NCBI RefSeq assembly: GCF_017565645.3
Contig: NZ_CP086136.1
Coordinates: 2,587,501 to 2,651,500 of the forward strand
Reading direction: 5' to 3'
From: Bradyrhizobium barranii subsp. barranii
GTDB taxonomy: Bacteria > Pseudomonadota > Alphaproteobacteria > Rhizobiales > Xanthobacteraceae
Length of the DNA stretch: 64,000 nt
Part shown: one piece after another, positions 42,757 to 51,442 of the stretch
Position numbering within the stretch: position 1 is the first letter of the stretch
How the letters are laid out: every line of letters begins with the position of its first letter
Translations under genes and position numbers: made by a program
Notes under the pieces: model-generated
What the model saw: the letters and a program-made list of their open reading frames with translations, nothing else
What the model was told of the DNA's origin: nothing
Database searches by the model: none

Positions 42757-43849
42757 GATTCTGGACGAAGCCGACCGTCTGATGACGGTCTGCAATTCCT
42801 GCCGCTACTGCGAGGGTCTTTGCGCGGTATTTCCTGCCATGGAGATGCGGCGCGCCTTCTCCGACGGAGATCTCAACTATCTCGCAAACCTCTGCCATTC
42901 CTGCGGCGCCTGCTACGTCGACTATCAGTTCTCGCCGCCGCACGAGTTCAACGTCAACGTTCCGAAGACGCTTGCGGTCGCGCGTGCCGAGTCCTATGCG
43001 GCCTATGCCTGGCCGCAGGCGCTGTCCGGTGCCTTCGCCCGCAACGGGCTCATCATCAGTGTCATCGCCGCGCTCAGCATGGCCGCCTTCATTCTCGGCT
43101 TTGCCGCCCTCAACGACCACAGCGTGTTGTTCGGTGTGCACACCGGGCCGGGCGCGTTCTACAAGCTGATGCCGCACAACGCGATGGCCGCATTGTTCAG
43201 CGCCGCCTTCCTCTACGCGATCCTCGCGCTGGTCATGAGCGTGCGTGCCTTCTGGCGCGACATCGGCACCCCCATTGGCGGTCGCGCCGACGGCGGCTCG
43301 ATCTTCCAGGCTGTCCGCGATGCCGGCGAGCTGCGCTATCTCCACGGTGGCGGCGTCGGCTGCTACAACGAGGACGACAAGCCGACCGACCGGCGCAAGC
43401 TTTTCCACCACCTGACGTTCTACGGTTTTCTGCTGTGCTTCGCCGCGACGTCGGTGGCGACGCTCTATCACTACCTCTGGAGCCGCGAGGCGCCGTATCC
43501 GTGGTGGGATCTGCCTGTCGTGCTCGGTACGCTCGGCGGCATCGGCCTCATCGTCGGTCCGATCGGGCTCTTCGCCGCGAAGATGCGCCGTGATCCGGCG
43601 CTGCTCGACGAGCAGCGCTACGGCATGGACGTCGGCTTCATCGCCATGCTGTTCCTGACCGGCTTCACCGGCATGGCGCTGCTAGTCCTGCGCGAGACCG
43701 CGGCCATGGGGCCGTTGCTGGCCCTGCATCTCGGCGCAGTGTTCGCGCTGTTCATCACCATGCCCTATGGCAAGTTCGTGCACGGCATCTATCGCTTCGT
43801 GGCGCTGGTGCGTTATGCGCAGGAGCGGCGCAGCGAAGCCGGCTCTTGA
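42743..43849 (+). CDS. tcuB: Tricarballylate utilization iron-sulfur membrane protein TcuB
   Basis: 368 residues. Two [4Fe-4S] Cys clusters lie near the N-terminus (CNSCRYCEGLCAVFP and CHSCGACYVDYQ), followed by about six membrane segments with b-type heme-like His residues (FHHLTFYGF, TLYHYLW). TcuB reoxidises the flavin of TcuA and feeds quinones. It overlaps tcuA by 14 bp. No tcuC permease follows, so uptake must use another carrier such as an orphan TTT or TRAP system. Confidence 0.9.
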   Translation: MHGTRILDEADRLMTVCNSCRYCEGLCAVFPAMEMRRAFSDGDLNYLANLCHSCGACYVDYQFSPPHEFNVNVPKTLAVARAESYAAYAWPQALSGAFARNGLIISVIAALSMAAFILGFAALNDHSVLFGVHTGPGAFYKLMPHNAMAALFSAAFLYAILALVMSVRAFWRDIGTPIGGRADGGSIFQAVRDAGELRYLHGGGVGCYNEDDKPTDRRKLFHHLTFYGFLLCFAATSVATLYHYLWSREAPYPWWDLPVVLGTLGGIGLIVGPIGLFAAKMRRDPALLDEQRYGMDVGFIAMLFLTGFTGMALLVLRETAAMGPLLALHLGAVFALFITMPYGKFVHGIYRFVALVRYAQERRSEAGS

Positions 43850-43921
43850 GAGGCATGCGCGGCTGACGTATCTCTTGGGCCCGCTCGCGCACAGCGCGAA
43901 TCGCTTAGGGAGCCCGCGCTC

Positions 43922-44080
43922 ATGTACATGTTTCTGCCTTTTCTACTGGCGCTCGCGGGCTGCGCGAGTGTCTGGCGTTCGCGCGCGGGACTGAGCTATG
44001 CGCTCTGGAGCGCAACAGTCGTGGTCACGGTCGCATGGTTCTTCCACCACGCGACCGATCCGCTCAAATTCTCGTTCTGA
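43922..44080 (+). CDS. DUF5993 family small membrane protein
   Basis: 52 residues from ATG 43922 (MYMFLPFLLALAGCASVWRS...FHHATDPLKFSF). Two hydrophobic helices form most of the protein. The family is a short membrane protein repeatedly found next to dsbB-type genes, as here, where dsbB starts 10 bp downstream. The function is unknown; a partner or stabiliser of the DsbB-like oxidoreductase is likely. Confidence 0.72.
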   Translation: MYMFLPFLLALAGCASVWRSRAGLSYALWSATVVVTVAWFFHHATDPLKFSF

Positions 44081-44090
44081 CGGTGTCGAG

Positions 44091-44657
44091 ATGGGCACTG
44101 CAGAGATGAGCGAGCAACGGCCGGTCGGCGCGATCCTGAACATGCTTGGGCTGCTCGGCATCTCGTTGATCCTGACGGTGGCGTTCGCCTATCAGCTTGC
44201 GCTCGGCGAGTTGCCTTGCCCGCTTTGCCTGTTGCAAAGGGCTGGGTTCATCGCGGTCGGCATGGGGTTCCTGTTCAACATGCGCCTCGGCGAACGCGGG
44301 TCTCACTACGCGATGATTCTCGTTTCCAGCCTCGTCACCGGCTGCATCTCGATGCGGCAGGTGTCGCTGCATCTTGCGCCCGGCGATCCAGGATACGGCT
44401 CGGCGCTGTTTGGGCTGCATTTCTACACCTGGGCGCTGATCGCGGCGATCGGGATCGTCTGTTATGTCGCGCTCGTCTTCATCCTGAAGGATGTGACCGG
44501 CAAGCGAGACGGGGACGCGCCTTTGAACGGTGCGGCATCGAACACGGTCTTCGCGATCTTTGCGTTGCTGGTCGCCGCCAATCTCTTGTCCACCGTGCTG
44601 GAGTGCGGCGCGGGGCAGTGCGACGACAACCCGGTTCGCTATCTCCTGCTCAAGTGA
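44091..44657 (+). CDS. DsbB-type disulfide bond formation protein
   Basis: 188 residues from ATG 44091 (or 44106). Four membrane segments and the quinone-side redox pair C43-P-L-C46 in ELPCPLCLLQRAGF are visible. The second cysteine pair is near the end in ECGAGQCDDNP. DsbB reoxidises DsbA using quinone. It follows the DUF5993 gene by 10 bp, as a two-gene unit. Confidence 0.88.
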   Translation: MGTAEMSEQRPVGAILNMLGLLGISLILTVAFAYQLALGELPCPLCLLQRAGFIAVGMGFLFNMRLGERGSHYAMILVSSLVTGCISMRQVSLHLAPGDPGYGSALFGLHFYTWALIAAIGIVCYVALVFILKDVTGKRDGDAPLNGAASNTVFAIFALLVAANLLSTVLECGAGQCDDNPVRYLLLK

Positions 44658-45366
44658 TCGGATTGAAGCGGCCGTCGTGCAGGAACGCGATCGTCTGCTC
44701 GATCGCGACGGCATTTCGTGGAAGTCCGGTGTGCGATGCCTTGACGACGATGTGGTCGGCCATGTCGGCCAGTTTCGCGCTTGCGACTGAAACCCGTCCG
44801 TCATTGGGCCGCGGCAGGACAAAGGCCGAGGCGATTGGCGCGATGGTGCGGCATCCCGCGATGACGCCGATCGCATAATCGGGCGGCGGCAGGGCGGCGA
44901 GCACAGGGGGCTGGGCTGTCGAAAGCTGCAAGCCGGCCGGCCCGAAAACAGCGCGGTAGAGCGAGAGGTCCTTCAGGAGATCGGCGACTTCGCTGCCGCC
45001 GTTGGGCGTGCCCAGCATCACGACGCGGCCGAGCCGCACCGGTCGATATCGCGCGATGTAAACCCTCGTGAGCAACCCGCCCATGGAATGGGCGACGAAG
45101 TGGATAGCGCCGTCGCATTGCGCTGCAAACGCGACGACCGGCGCGTGGATGTCTTCCGCAAGCTCCTCGAGCGGCTTCTTGCGGCTGGGGTAGCCGAGAT
45201 TGAGCGTGGCGAAGCCGTGACGCTGCAACGCTCGATCCAGCCTCTTCAGCGTCCAGGCACCGACTCCGATGCCGTGAAGCAGGACCACGCGGTCGCACCG
45301 GGCTTCCGCCGGAGCGACGGCCCGGCGACGACGCCTGTTCGCGCGCCATCGTCGTTGCCGTGACAT
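44650..45366 (-). CDS. Alpha/beta hydrolase, lipase-like
   Basis: 238 residues. The oxyanion motif LLHGIGVGAW, the nucleophile elbow VAHSMGGLL, and later SHTGLPRN with a His show a lipase/PGAP1-like alpha/beta hydrolase. The N-terminal ~20 residues are Arg-rich and may be an artefact of start choice. The start lies within the 3' end of the acyl-ACP synthetase/acyltransferase frame on the same strand, so the two form one transcription unit for lipid handling. Confidence 0.78.
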   Translation of the reverse strand: MSRQRRWRANRRRRRAVAPAEARCDRVVLLHGIGVGAWTLKRLDRALQRHGFATLNLGYPSRKKPLEELAEDIHAPVVAFAAQCDGAIHFVAHSMGGLLTRVYIARYRPVRLGRVVMLGTPNGGSEVADLLKDLSLYRAVFGPAGLQLSTAQPPVLAALPPPDYAIGVIAGCRTIAPIASAFVLPRPNDGRVSVASAKLADMADHIVVKASHTGLPRNAVAIEQTIAFLHDGRFNPIT

Positions 45367-48300
45367 AGTCGGTCTTGCCGGTGCCGAGCAGCGGCACCTT
45401 GTCGACCACCATGATCGCCGCGGGCACGGTCAGCTCGGACGCGCCGATCGCCTTGGCCTGGCCCTGCATCGCGCTGCGCTCGGCGGTCTTCTCCGTCGTC
45501 AGCAGCACGATGCGCTCGCCCTTGCGCTGGTCGGGGATCGACACGGCAACCGAGGCGGCCTGCGGCCACAGCGCCGTCGCGATGCTCTCGACGGCCGACA
45601 GCGAGACCATTTCGCCCGCGATCTTGGCGAAGCGCTTGGCGCGTCCCTTGATGGTGATGAAGCCGGCCGCGTCGATCGCCACGATGTCGCCGGTGTCGTG
45701 CCAGCCCTCGGCGAGCGGTTCGAGCACGCCGGGGTTTTCGGCCCTGAGGTAACCGAGCATCACGTTCGGTCCGCGCACCGAGAGGCGTCCGCCTTCCTCG
45801 ATGCCGGGGACCGGATCGAGGCGGCTTTCCATCAGCGGTGACAGGCGGCCGACGGTGCCGGGACGGTTGGCCATCGGCGTGTTCATCGCCAGCACCGGCG
45901 CGGTCTCCGTGACGCCGTAGCCTTCCAGGATGCGGATGCCGTAGCGCTCCATGAACACCTGACGTGTGCGATCCTTCACCGCCTCGGCACCGGCGATCAC
46001 CAGGCGCAGCGTGCGGAAATCGTAGGCATGCGCCGAGCGTGCATAGCCGGTGAGGAAGGTGTCGGTGCCGAACAGGATGGTGGCGCCGGTCTGGTAGATC
46101 AGCTCCGGCACGATGCGGTAGTGCAGCGGCGAGGGGTACATGTAGATCGGAATGCCAGCGAGCAGCGGCATCATCATTCCGCCGGTCAGCCCGAACGAGT
46201 GGAACACCGGCAGCACGTTGAACACCTTGTCATTGGCGTTGGCATCGACCCGGGCCAGCGCCTGCGCCGCATTCGCAAGGATGTTGCGATGGGACAGCAC
46301 CACGCCCTTGGGCGTGCCTTCCGAGCCCGAGGTGAACAGCACGACAGCCGGATCGTCGGCCTGGCGGGCGACGCGCGGCGCAGTGCCCGCGAGCAGCCCC
46401 TTGATCTTGTCGGCCGTACCGATCGAGGCGCGGACGTCCTCGAGATAGACGACGCGGGCCTCCGCGGAGATCGCGGCCATCAGCTTGTCGAGCTTGCCCT
46501 TCTCGATAAAGGCCTTCGACGTTAGCACGGTCTTGACCTGCGCGGCCTTCATGGCGGCGAGGACGTTGACCGGTCCGGCCGAGAAGTTGAGCATGGCCGG
46601 GACCCGGCCGATGCTTTGCAGCGCCATGAAGACGACGGCGACGCCTGCGGAATTCGGCAGCAGCACGCCGACATTCTCGCCGGCCGTGGTGCCGGCTTCG
46701 AGCTTGCGGCTCAAGACCTGCGCGCCGAGGATCAGCTTGCGATAGGTCAGCTTGGTGCCGAGCGCGTCCTCGATGATGACCTTGCCGGTGTCACGATCGC
46801 GATAGGCGTGTCCGAGTGCTTCGAACAGCGTGTGATCGAGCATGGCGTTCTTCACCATCGCATCGATCATCACGTCCTGAAGTGCGGCGCCCGCGGCATT
46901 GCGGCGTGCCTTGCCCTTCAGCGTCGGATCGACCGGAAGCTTGACCGGCGGCAGGATCGTGACCGTCACCCGCGGGAACCACGAGCGCTTGATCTGGCTG
47001 CCGTTGAGATAGCTGAGATGCGAGCGCTGCGCGCCCTCGATGCGAATGGGCACGACCACCGCATCGGCCTTGTCCGCGATCATCGCGGTGCCGTCGTAGA
47101 CCTTCATCAGCGAGCCGGAGACGGTGATGCGTCCCTCCGGGAAGATCACCACGGGCTCGCCGGCGGCGACGAGCTTGATCAGGTCGCGGGCGGCCAGCGG
47201 CTTGGTCGGGTCCATGGTGTAGTGCTTGACGACGCGCAGGAACGGCTTGGCCCACCAGGCCTTGGAGATGCCGGTATCGACCGCGAAGCTGGCGTCGATC
47301 GGCAGCACGGCGTGCAGCAGCGGGCCGTCGATCAGGCTGACATGGTTGGGCGCGATCAGCATGCGCGTGCCCGGAGGCGGCAGGTTCTCGAGCCCGCGAA
47401 CCTCGGTGCGGAACAGCGCGCGGAACAGCAGCCCGCCGAAATCGCGGACGCCTTCCTTGCCCCACTTGGTCAGCACGAACCACACTGCGCCGAAGCTGGC
47501 GACGCCGAGGCCGAAGAAGATCCAGCCGACATGCAATCCGCCCGCCTGCAACAGCGCGACGAACAGCGAGCCTGCTACCATGAAGGCGGCTTGCAGCACG
47601 TTGCCGGCGGCGATGATGCGGGCGCGCTCGGACGGTGCCGACCAGGCTTGCACGGCGGCGAAGGAGGGAACGACGAACAGGCCGCCGCCGAACGCGAAGG
47701 CGACGAAGTCGATCAGCATGCGCAGCCCGGCGAACGAGGTCGCGAAGTCGGCCGCGGTGATGTCCTGCCCCTTGGTGGTCACGGCGATGGCCCAGGCGAG
47801 ATCGAGACCGGCAAAGCCCATGATGATGGCGCCGATCGGCACCAGCGCGAGGTTCGGGCGAACGTGGCTCAGGCTGGCGGCGAACAGCGAGCCGATGGCG
47901 ATGCCGATCGCGAACGTCGCGAGGCACAGCGTCACCACGCCTTCGGTGCCACCGACGACCTCCTTGACCAGCGCCGGCAGCAGCGACAGCACGATGGCGC
48001 CGACCAGCCAGAACCACGAGACGATCACGGTGCCGTCCCACAGCCGCTTGTCCGCGTAGAGCGTCTTCAACAGGCCGACCGTCGAGGTCCAGGGATTGGC
48101 GTTGACGGGCAGGTCGGGGGCGGATGGCGTCGTCTGCGGAATGCGGGAGGCGAAGGCCCAGGACAGCAGGGCCAGCACGACCACGGCCGATGCGACCCAG
48201 CCCATATGCGCGGAGCCGGCCACGAACTGGCCGCCGGCGACGGTGCCGAGCAGGATGGCCATGAAAGTCGCGCCTTCGACCAGCGCGTTGCCGGTTGCGA

Positions 48301-48620
48301 GCTCACCGAGTTCGAGCTGGTCAGGCAGCATGGCGTATTTCACAGGGCCGAACAGGGCGGCGATGGTGCCGAACAGCGCGAGTGCCGTGAACAGCAGCGG
48401 CACCGAGTGCAGGAAGAAGCCGGCGGCGGCAAAGGCCGCAGCAAAGATCTCCGCGAATTTGAGCCGCCGCGCGACGACGGATTTGACGTACTTGTCGGCG
48501 AGTTGGCCGCCGAGCCCCGACAGGATGAAATAGGGGAAGATGAAGACGGCGCCTGCGACCGTCACCAGCGCGTCGCCGTGACCGGTTGCGGCACTGTAAA
48601 GCAGAATGATGACGAGTGCG
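44801..48620 (-). CDS. Acyl-ACP synthetase / lysophospholipid acyltransferase (Aas-type), 3' part separated by IS256
   Basis: The frame encodes an LplT-like MFS domain (AVFIFPYFILSGLGGQLADKYVKS...), a PlsC acyltransferase (APNHVSLIDGPLLH, VVIFPEGRITVSG) and an AMP-forming acyl-ACP synthetase (VVLFTSGSEGTPKGVVLSHRN, GYGVTETAPVLAMNTP, HDTGDIVAIDAAGFITIKGRAKRFAKIAGE). The IS256 element has cut off the first ~32 codons, including part of the first membrane helix. Reinitiation could use the GTG at 48565. The open frame also runs about 560 bp into the downstream hydrolase gene without a stop. The true end is expected near 45300, so a second change at the 3' end is likely. The product re-acylates lysophospholipids; here it is probably inactive or impaired. 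Confidence 0.8.
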
Positions 48621-50019
48621 GAGCTATGGCTGATTTTGGGTGACGCGGCCTGATCAGGCGGCGTGGCTTTCAGTGTTCGGAATGACTTCGATTCCGTCGA
48701 TGAACTTTACACCGGCGATGACTTTCGGCAACTGGTTCGTGCTCTTCAATCGCCGCCAGGTCTTCGATGCGGCGTCGATGAGCTTGAACACCATCAGCTT
48801 CGCAGTTTGTTGCGACAGCGATCCCTTGGTCCGCACCGTTCGGTGGCGCACCGTGGCGAAGACGCTCTCGATCGGGTTCGAGCTGCGTAGGTGGATCCAG
48901 TGCTCAGCAGGGAAGTCGAAGAAGGCGAGCAGCGCATGGCGATCCTTGATCAGGCACTCCACCGCACGTCCGTATTTGACGTGGTATTTCTCGACGAAGA
49001 CGTCGATCGCGGTTTCAGCTTCGGCCCGGTGTGGGGCCAGATAGATGTTCCGCAGGTCGTTCTTCATGGGGCCCTGCACGGATTTGGCGACCTTGTCGAG
49101 TACGTTGCTCACTTTATGGCACCAGCATCGTTGGTGCCGCGTGCCGGGAAAGGCCTCGTCCAGTGCCTTCCAGAAGCCGAGGGCGCCGTCGCCGATGGCG
49201 AGTTGCGGGGCAATCCGTAACCCGCGTTGCCGCAGGTCGATCAGGAGTTCGCGCCAGCTCTGCGCGCTCTCGCGCACGCCGACCTGGAAGCCGATCAGCT
49301 CCTTCTTGCCTTCCGGCGTGGTGCCAATCAGCACCAGCATGCATTCGCTGTGATCTTCCATGCGGGCCTGCAGGTACACGCCATCGGCCCAGATGTAGAC
49401 ATAGCGACGCGCCGACAGATCGCGTCTCTGCCAGCGTTCGTACTCGACCTGCCAATCGGCCTTCAGGCCGGCGATCACCGAAGGCGACAGGTTCGGCGCA
49501 TCCTTGCCGAGCAGCGCCGAGAGCGCCTCCTGGAAGTCGCCGGTCGAGATGCCGCGCAAATAGAGGACCGGGATCAAGGCATCCAGGCTCTTCGTCCGCC
49601 GCGCCCATAGCGGCAGGATTGCCGAACTGAAGCGGAGGCGGTCGCCTGGCCCGCTCGCTCCGCGGTCGCGGACCTTGGGACGAGCGACCTCCACCGGACC
49701 GATGCCGGTCGCAATCTCGCGCACCGGACCGTGCCCATGTCGGACCAGGCGCGCTCGACCGTCGGGCAGCGTCAGATTGGCCTTGCTGGCCAGAAACGCG
49801 CCAACCTCGATCTCGATCGCCCTGGCAAGCAGGTCCCGCGCGCCGGCTCGAACGATATCGGTCAGTGGATCATCAACCGCGGACGGCTGACGGAAAGCAA
49901 GAACATTGGTAGTCTCGGTCATGGCGTATCGCTCTCCTCGAGAGGTTCTGGCAGGCTCGTCACCCGCCTCGATACGCCGCCTTCCTCACACCGTCATCAC
50001 CCAGATTCCGCCATAGCTC
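48621..50019 (-). mobile_element. IS256-family insertion sequence in the Aas-type gene
   Basis: A 1399-bp element with imperfect inverted ends: GAGCTATGGCTGATTTTGGG at the left, and GAGCTATGGCGGAATCTGGG reading inward from the right. It is flanked by a 9-bp direct repeat ACGAGTGCG (48612-48620 and 50020-50028). Removing the element and one repeat restores KNALVIILLY in the host frame, the expected first membrane helix. Confidence 0.92.
48654..49922 (-). CDS. IS256-family transposase
   Basis: 422 residues of the mutator-type (IS256) transposase. The DDE residues are Asp in YIWADGVYLQAR, Asp in AIGDGALGFWKAL, and Glu in SSNPIESVFATVR. The C-terminal helix region KGSLSQQTAKLMVFKLIDAA is typical. 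Confidence 0.95.
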   Translation of the reverse strand: MTETTNVLAFRQPSAVDDPLTDIVRAGARDLLARAIEIEVGAFLASKANLTLPDGRARLVRHGHGPVREIATGIGPVEVARPKVRDRGASGPGDRLRFSSAILPLWARRTKSLDALIPVLYLRGISTGDFQEALSALLGKDAPNLSPSVIAGLKADWQVEYERWQRRDLSARRYVYIWADGVYLQARMEDHSECMLVLIGTTPEGKKELIGFQVGVRESAQSWRELLIDLRQRGLRIAPQLAIGDGALGFWKALDEAFPGTRHQRCWCHKVSNVLDKVAKSVQGPMKNDLRNIYLAPHRAEAETAIDVFVEKYHVKYGRAVECLIKDRHALLAFFDFPAEHWIHLRSSNPIESVFATVRHRTVRTKGSLSQQTAKLMVFKLIDAASKTWRRLKSTNQLPKVIAGVKFIDGIEVIPNTESHAA

Positions 50020-50117
50020 ACGAGTGCGTTCTTGAGCACGTTGTCATTGAGCGCCGAGAAAAATTGCGCCCAGAACAGCGGCGCGAAGCGGCGTGACGAC
50101 ATCAATTCCCTGATCAT
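50020..50117 (-). pseudogene. 5' end of the interrupted Aas-type gene
   Basis: From ATG 50117 the frame reads MIRELMSSRRFAPLFWAQFF then SALNDNVLKNALV, the start and first membrane helix of LplT/Aas-type proteins. It is then cut by the IS256 element inside the 9-bp target. The remainder of the gene continues at 48611 on the other side. Confidence 0.88.
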
Positions 50118-50478
50118 GACAAGTCCTGTTTTGGGAAGGCAGCCTGAGATTGTTACGTTGTCGGTGAGGCGTCACGACCGGAAGCTTACGGGACGAACGA
50201 TGGCTGGATGACGACGGTCGCCGGCCTGCTCTGTCCCCTCGACCCTTCCGATCCTGTTGGTCTCCAAATGGTCTCGTTAGGTTCGCAAATATCTGGTCGC
50301 AGCCGTGGTTCGGACGGACCGGCTGCGCTTTTTCGGATACCGCGCCGGGCGATGAGGAAATGTTGAACCGCATCGCCAAAGGCCGCGACATCGGCTGCGA
50401 ATGTCGGGACATGGTAAGTCCTTCCTTGCAACCGGGTCTTGCATTCGAGCCGACCGGAACGTCCCGGGAGCGCGCGTC
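50118..50478. other. Region upstream of the interrupted Aas-type gene
   Basis: About 360 bp with open frames on the minus strand (50044-50412 and 50186-50482) that have good starts but no recognisable protein pattern. They may be shadows; a short leader gene cannot be excluded. It would hold part of the promoter of the acyltransferase unit. Confidence 0.3.
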
Positions 50479-50742
50479 TCACGTGAGATGAGCGAGGTGG
50501 CGAAAGGGCGAGAGGCGGCCGAGCAGGCTGAACCGGCGGCCCGCGTGACGGCTACGGGCGCGGCTCGCCCGCCACATCCGGAAGGTCGCGCGGCGCTCGG
50601 TGAGCACGCCGGCAATGTCGCAGGCATTTGCGATGCGATCGACCGGTTGCATCGCGAACTTGAGGACGGCCCGGCCAAGGCCGGCCACCAGAGCCGCGGC
50701 GTCGTCGACGAAGGTGGAGGCGACATCAACAGCGAGGGTTTG
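50479..50742 (-). CDS. Possible small uncharacterised protein
   Basis: About 87 residues from ATG 50742 (MQTLAVDVASTFVDDAAALVAG). The first half is helical and protein-like (DDAAALVAGLGRAVLKFAMQPVDRIANACDIAGVLTERR); the end is Arg-rich. It is divergent from the TetR gene across two operator-like palindromes. No family is recognised and coding status is uncertain. Confidence 0.35.
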   Translation of the reverse strand, partial: QTLAVDVASTFVDDAAALVAGLGRAVLKFAMQPVDRIANACDIAGVLTERRATFRMWRASRARSRHAGRRFSLLGRLSPFRHLAHLT

Positions 50743-50767
50743 CATTTTGCAGATCTCCGGGTTAATT

Positions 50768-50810
50768 TGAACAATGTTCACATGAGTAGCTTGAAAATGA
50801 ACAATGTTCA
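50768..50810. promoter_or_regulatory. Paired operator palindromes of the TetR regulator
   Basis: TGAACAATGTTCA occurs twice, at 50768-50780 and 50798-50810, 30 bp apart. Each is a perfect palindrome around a central A, and three DNA turns separate them. The first precedes the TetR ATG (50782) and the second is inside its first codons. They probably serve autorepression and control of the divergent unit. Confidence 0.72.
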
Positions 50811-51429
50811 AGAAGAATCGCCACGCGACCAGAAAAAAAATCGGCGGAGGCTCCAGATCCTGGAGATCGCCCGCGGCATTATTTCAGCTAAGGGACTGAG
50901 ATCATTGAAAGTTCGTGACGTTGCGGAGGCCGCCAATTGTTCGGTGGGCAGCGTCTATAACGAATTCGGCGACTTCGACGGGGTGATCCTGACGGTCAAT
51001 CGGGAGACGGTTCAGGCCCTCACGGTGCGGCTTGGCGAGGTCCCGGGGGAAGATCCCGTTCGCCAGCTCTACGGCCTGGCCGCGACCTATCTCGAATTTT
51101 TCGCCGAGCACGCAAACCTGCTGCGCTCGCTGTTCGAGCATCGGATGGAGGACGACCGTCCTTATCCCGACGACATCCTTCAGATGGTGATGGACGCTTT
51201 CGCGCTGATGCATCCACCGCTGGTGCGGCTGCTACCGGATGCGGACGACGTGCGGATCGCGCTGCTGTCGCGCACGCTGTTTTCCGCTGTGCATGGAATC
51301 ATCTCGCTCGGCCTCGAGGAGCGCATGGTGGCGGTGCCGTCCCAGATGCTGCGCCAGCAGGTCGAGCAATTCGTCGATACCCATCTCGCCGGCCTCGGGA
51401 TCGTGCCGATCGGCGCACGGTCGCCTTGA
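50782..51429 (+). CDS. TetR-family transcriptional regulator
   Basis: 215 residues from ATG 50782; the longer open frame to 50401 runs through the operator region and is unlikely. The HTH (RLQILEIARGIISAKGLRSLKVRDVAEAANCSVGSVYNEFGDFDGVI) is followed by a helical ligand domain ending in the TetR_C-like QMLRQQVEQFVDTHLAGLG. The paired palindromes at its start suggest autoregulation. The divergent neighbours are the Aas-type lipid gene and a possible small ORF, so a lipid or acyl-CoA ligand is plausible. Confidence 0.88.
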   Translation: MSSLKMNNVQEESPRDQKKNRRRLQILEIARGIISAKGLRSLKVRDVAEAANCSVGSVYNEFGDFDGVILTVNRETVQALTVRLGEVPGEDPVRQLYGLAATYLEFFAEHANLLRSLFEHRMEDDRPYPDDILQMVMDAFALMHPPLVRLLPDADDVRIALLSRTLFSAVHGIISLGLEERMVAVPSQMLRQQVEQFVDTHLAGLGIVPIGARSP

Positions 51430-51442
51430 AGAGACCAAGCGG

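Noticed and set aside
46616..48643. 675-codon plus-strand frame opposite the Aas-type gene
   Set aside because: A shadow of the acyltransferase/synthetase frame. The composition is low-complexity His/Gln/Arg/Asp and no motif is visible.
50186..50482. 98-codon minus frame joined by GTGA to the small ORF at 50479-50742
   Set aside because: The overlap is suggestive, but the residues show no fold-like pattern and several alternative frames compete in the same DNA.
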